Origin: Leucobacter insecticola
GTDB lineage: Bacteria > Actinomycetota > Actinomycetes > Actinomycetales > Microbacteriaceae
Length of the DNA stretch: 64,000 nucleotides
NCBI RefSeq assembly: GCF_011382965.1
Contig: NZ_CP049934.1
Coordinates: forward strand, 1,426,001 to 1,490,000
Reading direction: 5' to 3'
The translations under genes and the position numbers were made by a program. This document shows, one piece after another, positions 1 to 8,892 of the stretch. Position 1 is the stretch's first letter. Every line of letters begins with the position of its first letter. The notes beneath the pieces were generated by a model. The model did no database searches and was not told where the DNA came from. It was given only the letters and a program-made list of their open reading frames with translations.

Positions 1-575
1 TCGCTGCTGGTGTCGCCCGCCGCGTAGCCCATAGAGGTCAGCGCGACCTTCAACTGGGTCACATCGGGGCCGCGCATGCCGACGCTCAGTGTGCGATACG
101 CGGGAAGATCCCCGGGCAGCACGATCGCCGGGCGACCTGCGATTTCCAGCGCGATGTTGCCCGCATTCAAAACCGTTCCGACCTCGGGCACGTGCCCGGT
201 GACGACGGGGCGCTCGCCGGAGCCTGCGGTATCGATCGTCACGTCCACTGCGTCTGCGTAGCCAATTTCACCGCGTGAGACAACCGTGTTCTCAATCACC
301 CGCTCCTCGGCCGGGGCCGTTACCGGACCCGGCTTTGGCGGCGTGGTGCGAGCGGCAAGTTCGGCAGGGGAGACGATGAACTGCATCACCGCGACTCCAA
401 GCAGCAGCGACACCACCGCAACGCCCGCGACAAGACCCACCAAGCGTGGGCCGGTGAGGGGGCGCTTGGCGGGCGGAGCGTCTTCTGCGGTCTCGTCGTG
501 TTCGGGGCCGTCGTGCTCGGGGGCGTCGTGCTCGGGTCCGTCCCCTGGCTCGCTGAAGAGCTTATCCACCTGCAC
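1..575 (-). CDS. Membrane-anchored peptidoglycan-binding / efflux-adaptor-like protein (3' part beyond the window edge)
   Basis: The gene runs off the left edge, so only the first ~191 residues are visible. An acidic cytoplasmic tail carries three near-identical EHDxP units encoded by a short tandem repeat. One membrane helix follows at about residues 41-66, then an extracytoplasmic region. The last visible part, from SVGMRGPDVTQLKVAL, resembles a PG_binding_1 repeat, as in actinobacterial adaptor proteins of ABC/RND-like exporters. The start is a GTG whose first base is shared with the TAG stop of the preceding lipoprotein gene (TAGTG), so the two are probably co-translated. The export role is inferred from architecture; the transporter itself would lie outside the window. 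Confidence 0.6.
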   Translation of the reverse strand, partial: MQVDKLFSEPGDGPEHDAPEHDGPEHDETAEDAPPAKRPLTGPRLVGLVAGVAVVSLLLGVAVMQFIVSPAELAARTTPPKPGPVTAPAEERVIENTVVSRGEIGYADAVDVTIDTAGSGERPVVTGHVPEVGTVLNAGNIALEIAGRPAIVLPGDLPAYRTLSVGMRGPDVTQLKVALTSMGYAAGDTSS

Positions 576-1608
576 TATTTCTTCTTCTCTGCGCCGTACT
601 TCGCGAGCAGGGCGTCGAGCTTTGCACGGTGTTCATCAACGAACTTCTGCTCAATCTCGAACAACGCCTCTTGCTGCTTCGCGTCGTAGTTGAGATCTTT
701 CTTGCAGCGGGCATCAGCGGTAGCGACCGCGATCTCCTTCTTCTGAAACTCCTTCTTCGCCTTTTCGTCCGGCTCCTTGTAATCACCGTCGGGGCCCGGC
801 TCCTGCATCTCTGAGAAGTACTCGTTATTCAGGGCTTGCCTGATCTGATTGGGGGACGAGTACTCGGTGTAGCCAGCTTTCGTCATGCAGTCGAGCCACT
901 TCCGGTCGAGCTCAGCAATCGTCTTGTTGTCCCCTTCGCCCATCAACGGAGCGTACAGATCCTGCATCGCAGTGAAGAGGTCTTTGAACTCCGGATCCTC
1001 CGCTGCCCCGAAGGAGGGGTTTTCTTTGGAGTCAACCTCGTGCTGCGCCGCACCATAGCAGCCCTGTTTTTTCCAGTCGTACTCGAAGTAGCCGCCCTCG
1101 CTGTCTTCCATGGCCGCCATTTCTTCTTCGGTGGGGGCCGGCCCGTGCAGAGTCTCCCAGTATGCCTCTTGCTCTGACTCGCTGAGCCCGTCAAGGTAGG
1201 TCTGATTGGGGTCGACGTATTCGTCGGGATCCGGTTGCAGGCTTTCTCCCCCGGCACCCGGAAAATCAACGATGCCATACCCGTATTGCTCCGCGAATTC
1301 CGGAGATCCCCAAACGGGTCCGTCCTCCTCCTCGCCACCTAAGATGGCCATTCCGCTGTGGACGCTCGGCTTGTACTCAAAGCCCTCTTTCGTCATGCAC
1401 TCGGCGACCAGCTCTTCGACTTGCTGCTGCTGCTTGTCAAACTTTTCCTGTGAGAAATCGTCTGCGCCCCACAGAGCTGACATGTACTTCTGGAGGGCCC
1501 TTCTTCGTCCTTTGGCGCGGATTCTGAAGGGCTGCAGCCCGCAAGCGCGAGGGCTGCAAGCACCGCGGTGACCGGGAGTAGCAAGAAATGGAAGCGGGAA
1601 CTTTGCAT
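575..1608 (-). CDS. Putative lipoprotein with two CMTK-G repeats (frameshifted near 1494-1500)
   Basis: Starting at the ATG at 1608 the product has a classic lipoprotein signal (MQSSRFHFLLLPVTAVLAAL, then lipobox LALAGC). After about 37 residues the frame changes: the acidic body from LQKYMSALWGADDFSQEKF is read in another frame. One extra C in the GGGCCC run at ~1494-1500 would restore a single 344-residue protein. The mature part is rich in Glu, Asp and Lys and has two related segments, ECMTKEGFEY and DCMTKAGYTEY, suggesting an internal duplication with paired cysteines. No enzymatic motif is seen. It overlaps by one base the adaptor-like gene downstream, so a cell-surface role together with that protein is inferred. 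Confidence 0.6.
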
Positions 1609-1743
1609 GGCAAGACCTCTGTGTGTTCGAGCGGAAGTGTACGGTATACGGGATTTGTATGATGGTGCGATTCTGGGAATAGTAGCGCACTTGCCTGTTA
1701 TCTGCTCTGGCTTGTGTGTTGGGGTGTGGTCGAGTCCTCCTAC

Positions 1744-1850
1744 CCCGACGAGAAAGCAATCCCCGACGAGAAGCCACTCCCCGTGCGTCGTTGTGGTGCT
1801 TTCTCGTCGAGATACTGCATTCTCGTGGGTGGGTGGGCGCCGGGGCGCGG
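1744..1850. repeat. Copy A of a ~107-bp direct repeat flanking the AbiEi-like gene
   Basis: Nearly the same sequence recurs at 2991-3098. Inside each copy CGACGAGAAAGCA is repeated imperfectly and then appears inverted as TGCTTTCTCGTCG, so the element can fold on itself. The two copies bracket the AbiEi/DUF559 gene. Confidence 0.75.
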
Positions 1851-1980
1851 CACTGGGGGCTGGCAATGCAGGGCTGTGATCCTGCGTCCACAGTGCGCGC
1901 AGCGAGCGGAACTTGCGAGAATTATCCACGGATTTTTGGTGTGTGGCCCATGTGCTCGCTTATCGTGGCAGCCTGTTCGT

Positions 1981-2964
1981 GTGCAGCCTGGAAGTTTTGA
2001 GGAGATCAGAGACCTCGTTTTCACGCGGAACGAACTGCTTCGAACAGGTGTTTCGGAGCGCGAGATCACCCGCCTGGTTCGAGAGGGATCGATCCTGCGA
2101 CTCGCACGCGGGCTGTACGCGACTGCACAAGGGCTCGAAAAGCTCAACCCGGAGGGTCGTCACCTGGCTCATGTATTCGCGATCAACCGGACGATGCGGG
2201 CCGAGGGTCCATTCGCTTCCAACTCGGCCGCAGTGCTTCACAGCTTGCCGCTGTACCGCTTCACCTCAGCACGGCCACAAGTGCTCGTTACGCACAGAGA
2301 GAGCGCCGCAAATACAAGGTACGTTGCGCGCAGGGTCGCCCCTTGCAAGGACGCAGAACTGAGCATCGTAGGCGGGGTGGGCTGCACGAACCTCGAACGT
2401 ACCGTGCTCGACTTGGCACGTTTCGAGGCGCCCGAGCGTTCTCTGGCCTGTGCGGACGCAGCGATTCAGTTGAAGTTTCCTGCTGACCGAGGCGATGACC
2501 TGGCATCTGCCGTGCAAGTTTGGAAGCAAGGCCTGCTGGAGCAACTGGCGCGCATGCACCGCGGCCGTGGCGTCAAGCGGGCGGCGGAGGTGATCCGACT
2601 TGCAGATGGAAGTGCTGATTCGCCGCTCGAGAGTGTTGCCAGGCTGCGATTCACGAACGCCGGATACGACGTGGCAACCCAGGTCAAAGTGGCTTTTCCT
2701 TCGGGAGAAAAATACTACGTCGACTTTGAGCTACTCGGCCTGAACATCTTGTGCGAAGTAGATGGAAAAGTGAAGTATACGAACGCCGCGCTTCGACGTG
2801 GCATAAGTGCTGAGGAAATCGTCTACGAGGAGAAACGGCGGGCCGACAGGATCGAAGGCCGCACCAAGAAACGCCTCGTCCGATTGGGTGCGGCGGAATT
2901 GCGCACCCAATCGAGCTTCGCCGTGTGGCTACGCGACTTTGGGATCCCCCTGCCTCGGAGGTAG
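1981..2964 (+). CDS. AbiEi-type antitoxin-like / DUF559 endonuclease-fold protein
   Basis: The N-terminal ~60 residues (VFTRNELLRTGVSEREITRL, then an arginine-rich basic stretch and GLYA) match the winged-helix AbiEi_4-type DNA-binding domain that opens many actinobacterial DUF559 proteins. The C-terminal ~100 residues contain YYVDFELL, CEVDGKVKY and EEKRRADRI, the acidic and lysine positions of a Vsr/PD-(D/E)XK-like DUF559 fold. The frame stays open well upstream of 1981; GTG 1981 or GTG 1939 is the likely start because the translation upstream looks non-coding. No AbiEii-type toxin gene lies beside it, so this is a solitary gene. It sits between two 107-bp repeats, suggesting acquisition as a cassette. 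The biochemical role is unknown. Confidence 0.7.
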   Translation: MQPGSFEEIRDLVFTRNELLRTGVSEREITRLVREGSILRLARGLYATAQGLEKLNPEGRHLAHVFAINRTMRAEGPFASNSAAVLHSLPLYRFTSARPQVLVTHRESAANTRYVARRVAPCKDAELSIVGGVGCTNLERTVLDLARFEAPERSLACADAAIQLKFPADRGDDLASAVQVWKQGLLEQLARMHRGRGVKRAAEVIRLADGSADSPLESVARLRFTNAGYDVATQVKVAFPSGEKYYVDFELLGLNILCEVDGKVKYTNAALRRGISAEEIVYEEKRRADRIEGRTKKRLVRLGAAELRTQSSFAVWLRDFGIPLPRR

Positions 2965-2990
2965 CTGGGGGACGCAGTCCAGCATGTCGA

Positions 2991-3098
2991 CCCGACGAGA
3001 AAGCAATCCCCCGACGAGAACCTACTCCCCGTGCGTCGTTGTGGTGCTTTCTCGTCGAGATACTGCATTCTCGTGAGTGGGTCGGCGCCGGGGCGCGG
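2991..3098. repeat. Copy B of the ~107-bp direct repeat
   Basis: It matches 1744-1850 with only a few substitutions and one extra C. It begins 26 bases after the stop of the AbiEi-like gene and runs into the hexamer array at 3102. Confidence 0.75.
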
Positions 3099-3101
3099 GT
3101 G

Positions 3102-3182
3102 CAGGATCAGAACCAGGATCAGAATCAGGATCAGGATCAGGATCACAACCAGGATCAGGATCACAACCAGGATCAGGATCAG
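3102..3182. repeat. Hexanucleotide tandem array (CAGGAT and variants)
   Basis: About 13 units of CAGGAT, CACAAC or CAGAAC fill 81 bases and stop exactly at the TAG of metX (3183-3185). On the metX strand they would read CTGATC/CTGGTT, placing the array in the 3' untranslated region. No hairpin terminator is visible here. Confidence 0.85.
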
Positions 3183-4388
3183 CTACAGCGCGAGCAACCT
3201 GCTCAACTGTGCACCGACGAGTTCAAACTCAATCAGAAACGCGTCGTGGCCAAAGGGGGAGTCGATCCGCGTCGCACGATCACCATCGAGACTGCCGGGA
3301 GTGTTGCGCGCGATCTCATCTTGCCCCTCGAGCGTGAAGAGGCGGTCGCTGGGAATACCGAGCACGAGCGTTGGAAGCTCAAGGTGCGCAAGTGCTGCGC
3401 TCACACCGCCGCGCCCGCGACCTACGTCGTGAGAATTCATCGCCTGCACGAGCGTGACGTAGCTATTGGCATCGAAACGTCGCGTGAACTTATTGCCGTG
3501 GAAGTCAAGGTAGGACTCGACGGCGAAGCGGCCGCCCTTGCCGAGCGGGCTGACCGCGGACTGCCAGGCGCGCCCGAATCGCTCGTCGAGCTCCGTATTG
3601 CTGCGATAGTTCAGCAGGGCGAGGCGTCTCGCAGTGGCGAGGCCGTGGTGCGGGCCGATGCCGTCAGGGGCGTCGTAGTAGTTGCCGCCGCGATAGTAAG
3701 GATCGGATCGGATCGCCTCAAGCTGCACGAGGTTTAGGCCGATCTGGTCGGCGGTTGTGACCGGGGGAGCCGCGATGACCGCGAGCCGTTCAAGCCGATC
3801 CGGTTGACTGATCGCCCACTCCAGAGCATGCATGCCGCCCATCGAGCCACCGATCACGGTGTGGAAACGATCGATGCCGAGCGCGTCGGCGAAACGTGCC
3901 GTCGCCGCGACCTGATCCCGAATCGTGAGATACGGAAAACGGCCGCCCCACTCGTGGCCCGTCGGGTCGAGAGACCCCGGCCCGGTCGATCCCTGGCAGC
4001 CGCCCAGCACATTCGGCGCGATGATGCAGTACCGACTCGTGTCGAGAGGTTTACCGACGCCGACGATCTCCGTCCACCAGCCATCGGTCTGATGCCCGGG
4101 ACCAGCGGTGCCCACGAGGTGACTATCGCCCGTGAGTGCGTGGAAGACGAGGATCGCGTTGCTGCGATCAGCGTTCAGCTCACCGAAAGACTCGTACGCG
4201 ATCCGCGCGTTCGGGATCGTGTCTCCCGACTCCGTAGTGAGTTCGCCGATAGAGACGAAACGACGTTCACCCACCGGATCGCCGTCTCGCCACCCACCAG
4301 AGATTGGCGGACGCCCCATGAGCGCACGCAGTTGCGCGTCAGTAATGAAATCGGTGGGGAACGAGTCCTCGGGAGTCTGCCAGTCCAT
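3183..4388 (-). CDS. metX: Homoserine O-acetyltransferase
   Basis: This 401-residue alpha/beta-hydrolase-fold enzyme transfers acetyl from acetyl-CoA to homoserine, the first committed step of methionine synthesis by direct sulfhydrylation. The nucleophile elbow GGSMGGMHALEW places the catalytic serine near residue 182. A C-terminal SDRLFTLEGQ and GHDAFLIE carry the expected Asp and His. NVLGGCQGSTGPGSLDP is a family hallmark. Length is normal. It lies 48 bases downstream of metY on the same strand, so the two form a metY-metX operon supplying and consuming O-acetylhomoserine. Confidence 0.95.
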   Translation of the reverse strand: MDWQTPEDSFPTDFITDAQLRALMGRPPISGGWRDGDPVGERRFVSIGELTTESGDTIPNARIAYESFGELNADRSNAILVFHALTGDSHLVGTAGPGHQTDGWWTEIVGVGKPLDTSRYCIIAPNVLGGCQGSTGPGSLDPTGHEWGGRFPYLTIRDQVAATARFADALGIDRFHTVIGGSMGGMHALEWAISQPDRLERLAVIAAPPVTTADQIGLNLVQLEAIRSDPYYRGGNYYDAPDGIGPHHGLATARRLALLNYRSNTELDERFGRAWQSAVSPLGKGGRFAVESYLDFHGNKFTRRFDANSYVTLVQAMNSHDVGRGRGGVSAALAHLELPTLVLGIPSDRLFTLEGQDEIARNTPGSLDGDRATRIDSPFGHDAFLIEFELVGAQLSRLLAL

Positions 4389-4436
4389 AACTGTCTATTC
4401 TGCCGGGTTTGCCGGGCCGTCGCGGCTTTGTTACGG

Positions 4437-5762
4437 TTACGCGCTTGCCGCCTCGGCCACGACCGCGCGGGCCGCAGCAAAGCCCTTCTCAAGATCGGCC
4501 TTGATGTCGTTGATGTGCTCAAGACCGACCGAGAGCCTGATGAGGCCAGGGGTGACACCGGCGCTGAGCTGCTGCTCAGGGCTGAGCTGCGAATGAGTGG
4601 TTGAGGCTGGGTGAATGATGAGGCTGCGCACATCGCCGATGTTGGCGACGTGGCTGAACAGCTCCACATTTTCGACGACCGCGCGCCCCGCATCTACGCC
4701 GCCCTTGAGTTCGAAGGAGAGCACCGCGCCGACGCCCTTCGGGGCATAGGTGTTGGCGGCCGCATACCACGGGCTCGTCGGCAGTCCTGAGTAGTACACC
4801 GTCGCAACGTCTTCGTGAGCATCAAGCCATTCGGCAATTTCCTGCGCGTTTTGAACGTGACGTTCCATGCGTAGCGAGAGCGTTTCGATGCCCTGCAGCA
4901 GCAACCACGCACTGAAGGGAGCGATCGCGGCGCCGATATCGCGTAGCAATTGCACGCGCGCTTTGATGATAAACGCCAGGCTGTCTCCGACCGCTCCCGT
5001 ATAGCTGACCCCGTTGTAAGAGGGATCGGGATCGGTGAGCCCGGGGAACTTCTCGGCGTTCTTCGACCACTCAAACTTGCCTCCGTCGACGATCACACCG
5101 CCGAGCGTGGTGCCGTGCCCGCCAAGGAATTTGGTGGCTGAGTGGATCACGATGTCGGCGCCATGCTCGAGCGGACGCACGAGGAAAGGGCTCGCGACCG
5201 TGTTGTCGACGAAGAACGGCAGACCGTTTTCATGTGCGACATCCGCGACGGCCCGAATATCGAGAACATTTGAGCGGGGGTTCGCGATGCTCTCGGCAAA
5301 AAACAGCTTGGTGTTGGGGCGCACCGCCCGCTGCCAGGCTGCCGGATCATCCTGATCCTCGACAAACGTGACCTCGACACCCAGCTTTGCGAGGGTGTAC
5401 TTGAAGAGATTGTAGGTGCCACCGTAGATCGAACTCGATGACACAATGTGGTCGCCTGCCTGTGCGATGTTGAGCACGGCGATGGTGGAGGCCGCCTGGC
5501 CGCTTGAGAGCAACAGCGCGCCAGTGCCACCCTCGAGAGCGGAGACTCGTTCTTCGGCGACAGCCTGGGTTGGGTTTGTGATGCGTGTGTAGATCGGGCC
5601 AAACTCGGTCAGGGCGAAACGATTTGCGGCCTGCGTCGCATCATCGAACACGAACGACGAGGTCTGGTGGATCGGGAGCGCACGCGAACCCGTGGTCGGA
5701 TCGGCTTCTTGGCCGGAGTGGATCTGCTTGGTTTCAAATCCCCAGGTGTTCTGGTCAGTCAT
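4437..5762 (-). CDS. metY: O-acetylhomoserine sulfhydrylase (aminocarboxypropyltransferase)
   Basis: A 441-residue PLP enzyme of the Cys/Met metabolism family that makes homocysteine from O-acetylhomoserine and sulfide. The PLP-binding lysine lies in HSATKFLGGHGTTLGG. The N-terminus TKQIHSGQ and the PIYTRITNPT segment are typical of this class, and the length (about 430-440) separates it from shorter cystathionine gamma-synthases. The ATG at 5762 is preceded by AAGGAGATACC. It is the first gene of the metY-metX pair and faces a divergent SDR gene across a 223-base spacer in which no riboswitch was recognised. Confidence 0.94.
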   Translation of the reverse strand: MTDQNTWGFETKQIHSGQEADPTTGSRALPIHQTSSFVFDDATQAANRFALTEFGPIYTRITNPTQAVAEERVSALEGGTGALLLSSGQAASTIAVLNIAQAGDHIVSSSSIYGGTYNLFKYTLAKLGVEVTFVEDQDDPAAWQRAVRPNTKLFFAESIANPRSNVLDIRAVADVAHENGLPFFVDNTVASPFLVRPLEHGADIVIHSATKFLGGHGTTLGGVIVDGGKFEWSKNAEKFPGLTDPDPSYNGVSYTGAVGDSLAFIIKARVQLLRDIGAAIAPFSAWLLLQGIETLSLRMERHVQNAQEIAEWLDAHEDVATVYYSGLPTSPWYAAANTYAPKGVGAVLSFELKGGVDAGRAVVENVELFSHVANIGDVRSLIIHPASTTHSQLSPEQQLSAGVTPGLIRLSVGLEHINDIKADLEKGFAAARAVVAEAASA

Positions 5763-5985
5763 GGTATCTCCTTGGCGGGTTCAGTGGCGTCCATTTGCTC
5801 GATAGCGTGCTGAGAACGACACTACGGAGCTAGCCTGGCAAAAACAATGAAGGCGGACATGTGGCGTAACTTTCGTGGTGCCCTGTCCTCAGGCCTTTCG
5901 CCTGACCAGCGCGGTGGACGTGGCGCAGGAGCATTCTTCGCGCAGGGATAAGCTCGTTGGTGTAAGACGAATAAGGAGAGAAAAC

Positions 5986-6756
5986 GTGCTGAAGCGGGTA
6001 GTGGTGACCGGGGCGAGTTCCGGAATTGGGGCGGCGACCGTCCGGCGTTTTGCGGAGCTCGGGTGGCAGACGGTTGCGGTGGCGCGCCGAGAGGATCGCC
6101 TGCGGGCGCTCGCTGAAGAAACGGGCGCACACGTGATCGTGTGCGATGTTACCGATGAGGAGCAGGTGTCGCGACTCGCAGCCGAGGTTGCGGCCAGCGG
6201 TGGGGCTACGGCGCTCGTCAATAACGCGGGTGGCGCGCTCGGCGCTGACTCCGTCGAGCATTCTTCCAACGACGATTGGCGCGCCATGTTTGAGGTCAAC
6301 GTCATCGGCCTCCGTTCGGTGACCGCCGCGCTGCTCCCGGTGCTCCGAGAGGGGGCAAGGAAGACAGGCTGGGCGTCGATCCTGAATCTGACCTCGACCG
6401 CCGGTCTCGATGCGTACCCGGGTGGCGGTGGCTACAACGCCGCAAAGTTCGCGGCTCACGCGGTGACGAGCGCACTGCGGCTTGAACTGGCCGGCGAGCC
6501 GATCCGGGTGATGGAGCTCGCACCGGGCCTTGTGCACACGGAAGAGTTCACGCTCAATCGTTTGCGCGGGGATGCCGAGGCGGCCGCGAAGCCGTATCTT
6601 GACGTCACGCCGCTGACGGCTGACGATGTTGCCCGCGTCCTCGTGGGTGCCTTCCAACAGCCGCCGTATGTGAATCAGGATCTCATTGTGCTCCGCCCCG
6701 TGGCGCAATCGAGCGTCTTTCACACGCACCGCGGACCCCTCGCGCCGAAAGTGTAG
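5986..6756 (+). CDS. SDR-family oxidoreductase
   Basis: A 256-residue short-chain dehydrogenase of the YdfG-like type. TGASSGIGA is the dinucleotide-binding loop, NNAG follows, and the catalytic set is a Ser in LNLTSTAG and the YNAAK motif. Substrate cannot be told from sequence; close relatives reduce 3-hydroxy acids such as serine or 3-hydroxypropionate. The GTG at 5986 is chosen because AAGGAGAG lies five bases upstream and the Rossmann strand begins immediately. The stop is two bases before the ung start, so the two are translationally linked. Confidence 0.88.
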   Translation: MLKRVVVTGASSGIGAATVRRFAELGWQTVAVARREDRLRALAEETGAHVIVCDVTDEEQVSRLAAEVAASGGATALVNNAGGALGADSVEHSSNDDWRAMFEVNVIGLRSVTAALLPVLREGARKTGWASILNLTSTAGLDAYPGGGGYNAAKFAAHAVTSALRLELAGEPIRVMELAPGLVHTEEFTLNRLRGDAEAAAKPYLDVTPLTADDVARVLVGAFQQPPYVNQDLIVLRPVAQSSVFHTHRGPLAPKV

Positions 6757-6758
6757 CC

Positions 6759-7463
6759 GTGCCGAAGACGCTGAGCGAGATGGCCGAGAACGGGATCATT
6801 GCTGCAGACTGGGCGGAGGCGCTTGAGCCGATGGGTTCCCAGCTCGGGGATCTTGGCAAGTTCTTGAACGAGGAGCGCGCCGCGGGGCGACAGATTCTTC
6901 CGGCGGGGGACCGGATCCTCGCCGCCTTCCAGCGACCGCTCGCAGATGTGCGCGTGTTGATTGTGGGCCAGGATCCCTACCCCACTCCCGGACACGCGAT
7001 CGGACTGTCGTTTGCGACCTCGGCCGACGTGAGGCCGATCCCGCGCAGCCTGCAAAACATCTATCGAGAGTTGCACGATGATCTTGGAATCGCGCCCGCC
7101 GCGCACGGCGATCTAACTGCCTGGGCGGACCAGGGGGTGCTGCTCCTCAACCGGGTACTCACCGTGCGCGCGGGCGACGCGGGTTCGCACCGCCGTATGG
7201 GATGGGAAGCGTTCACCGAGCTGGCGATCAGGGCGCTCGTGGCGCGCGGCGGTCCGCTCGTCGCGATCCTGTGGGGGAACGATGCGAGATCTCTCGCGCC
7301 GATGCTGCGGGATCCCGTGACTGGCAGGGAAGTGCCGAGGATCGAGAGCCCCCACCCGTCCCCGCTTTCCGCGTCGCGCGGTTTCTTTGGTTCGCGACCC
7401 TTCAGCCGGGCCAACGCGGCGCTTGAGGCTCAGGGGGCGGCCCCCGTGGATTGGCGGGTCTAG
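6759..7463 (+). CDS. ung: Uracil-DNA glycosylase
   Basis: Family-1 UDG that removes uracil from DNA, starting base-excision repair. The water-activating loop [16 protein letters not shown] (catalytic Asp) and the leucine/His loop [13 protein letters not shown] are both present and intact; length (234 aa) is normal. Start GTG 6759 follows the SDR stop by two bases. Confidence 0.95.
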   Translation: MPKTLSEMAENGIIAADWAEALEPMGSQLGDLGKFLNEERAAGRQILPAGDRILAAFQRPLADVRVLIVGQDPYPTPGHAIGLSFATSADVRPIPRSLQNIYRELHDDLGIAPAAHGDLTAWADQGVLLLNRVLTVRAGDAGSHRRMGWEAFTELAIRALVARGGPLVAILWGNDARSLAPMLRDPVTGREVPRIESPHPSPLSASRGFFGSRPFSRANAALEAQGAAPVDWRV

Positions 7464-7478
7464 CGGCCATATTGTGGT

Positions 7479-7537
7479 TTACGAAACGGTACAGTATTTG
7501 GTTACGAAATGGTACAATTTATCGTTACGAAACGGTA
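7479..7537. promoter_or_regulatory. Three 13-mer direct repeats TTACGAAAYGGTA at exact 23-base spacing
   Basis: Copies lie at 7479-7491, 7502-7514 and 7525-7537. They sit in the only sizeable gap between ung and the DUF4143 ATPase, 60 bases before its start. The strict spacing of about two helical turns suggests a cooperative operator for a protein binding one DNA face. Nothing similar was seen elsewhere in the window. Confidence 0.6.
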
Positions 7538-7596
7538 TGGTTTAGAGGGGTGAGGTGGTGCTCTAGGAATCCCCGCTTCGGATTGGAGAACCTGTC

Positions 7597-8892
7597 TTGC
7601 CTGTCAGTGCTTACACTCCGCGAGTCATAGACCGTGAGCTAGCCGAGATTTTTGAAGAGCTTCCCGCGATTGCTCTTGACGGTGCGAAAGGCGTGGGGAA
7701 GACCTCGTCCGCTCAACGACTCTGCGCGACACAAATTTCGTTCGATGACACGGAAGATGCAACGCTGTTTCGGGCAGATCCCGCTTTGCTTACGCGCATG
7801 CCCAGGCCGATCCTGATTGATGAATGGCAGCGCATCCCCGAGAGCTGGGATCGAGTGCGACGGGCGGTCGATGAAGATGAGTCTGCGAGTCAGTTCCTAT
7901 TGACGGGGAGCGAGCCGCCAGCAGGCACTCCGATCCACTCGGGCGCTGGAAGGATTATTCGCCTGCGTATGCGGCCCATGTCGCTTGCGGAACGGCCCGG
8001 GCTTGCCGGGATGCAGACAGTTAGCCTTGGGGAGATGCTTGCCCAGACGGGTACTCCTATTTCGGGGACTTCGCCCCTTGGGTTTGACGGGTACATCCAG
8101 GAGATTTGCAGGACCGGATTGCCGGGTCTGCAAGGGCTCTCCCCGCGCGCGCACCGCGCCGCACTGGCTTCGTATGTATCAAATACTGTGGAGCATGAGT
8201 TTGAACAGTTTGGGGTAAGGCTGAGGAATCCCGTGCAGTTGATGGCATGGTTGCGCGCCTATGCTGCTGCGGCCTCGACCACGACCTCGTACAATAATCT
8301 CCTTGACGCCGCAACGGCTGGTCAAAGCAACAAACCTGCCCGGGGCACAGTTACCAGCTACCGGGATACGCTCGAGGCAATTCGTGTGATCGAGCCGCTG
8401 CTGGCCTGGAGTCCGAGCGTGAGTAGGCTGCATGAGCTCGCTCAGGCGCCCAAACACCATATCTTCGACCCGGGCGTTGCGGCTCACTTGCTTGATCTTC
8501 GGGCAGAAGATCTCATTGGTGTTCCTACTCGCGGAGATTTGACTACTCGACGGACACGGGGCCTCAACCTTCTGGGTCCCCTCTTTGAATCTCTCGCCAC
8601 GCTGTGTCTTCGGGTATATGCACAGGCGAGCGAGTCGCGAGTTTTTCACTTACGCACGCATCGCGGCCTTCAAGAAATAGACCTTATCGTGGAGAAACCA
8701 GACGGATCCGTCATGGCATGCGAAGTAAAACTTGCGCCCGTGGTCGAGGATTCGGACGTTAAACACTTGCTTTGGCTCCGAGAGAAATTGGGTGATCAAG
8801 CACATGAACTCGCCGTGATTTCAACAGGAAAACACGCGTACCGGAGGCCCGATGGCATCGCCGTGATCCCTCTCGCGCTGCTGGGACCCTAA
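7597..8892 (+). CDS. AAA ATPase with DUF4143 domain
   Basis: 431 residues. Walker A is GAKGVGKTS near residues 27-35 and a Walker-B-like ILIDEWQRIP follows; LLTGSEPP fits sensor 1. The C-terminal DUF4143 half ends in a restriction-fold-like core (FHLRTHRGLQEIDLIV, then MACEVKL), whose Asp, Glu and Lys spacing resembles PD-(D/E)XK. Such ATPases are widespread and poorly characterised, often on mobile DNA. Start TTG 7597 has GGAGAA eight bases upstream. The gene is less GC-rich than its neighbours and converges on hutG with a 4-base overlap. A regulated defence- or addiction-like role is conjecture. Confidence 0.85.
   Translation: MPVSAYTPRVIDRELAEIFEELPAIALDGAKGVGKTSSAQRLCATQISFDDTEDATLFRADPALLTRMPRPILIDEWQRIPESWDRVRRAVDEDESASQFLLTGSEPPAGTPIHSGAGRIIRLRMRPMSLAERPGLAGMQTVSLGEMLAQTGTPISGTSPLGFDGYIQEICRTGLPGLQGLSPRAHRAALASYVSNTVEHEFEQFGVRLRNPVQLMAWLRAYAAAASTTTSYNNLLDAATAGQSNKPARGTVTSYRDTLEAIRVIEPLLAWSPSVSRLHELAQAPKHHIFDPGVAAHLLDLRAEDLIGVPTRGDLTTRRTRGLNLLGPLFESLATLCLRVYAQASESRVFHLRTHRGLQEIDLIVEKPDGSVMACEVKLAPVVEDSDVKHLLWLREKLGDQAHELAVISTGKHAYRRPDGIAVIPLALLGP

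Noticed and set aside
2823..3164. Leu/Ile/Val-rich peptide encoded by the hexamer array on the minus strand
   Set aside because: It arises only from translating the tandem repeat and runs into the antisense of the AbiEi-like gene.
5763..5985. Possible SAM or other riboswitch upstream of metY
   Set aside because: No conserved riboswitch core, kink-turn or terminator hairpin could be recognised in the 223-base divergent spacer.
7479..7537. CRISPR-like array
   Set aside because: Only three 13-base repeats with 10-base gaps; too short for repeats and spacers, and no cas genes.
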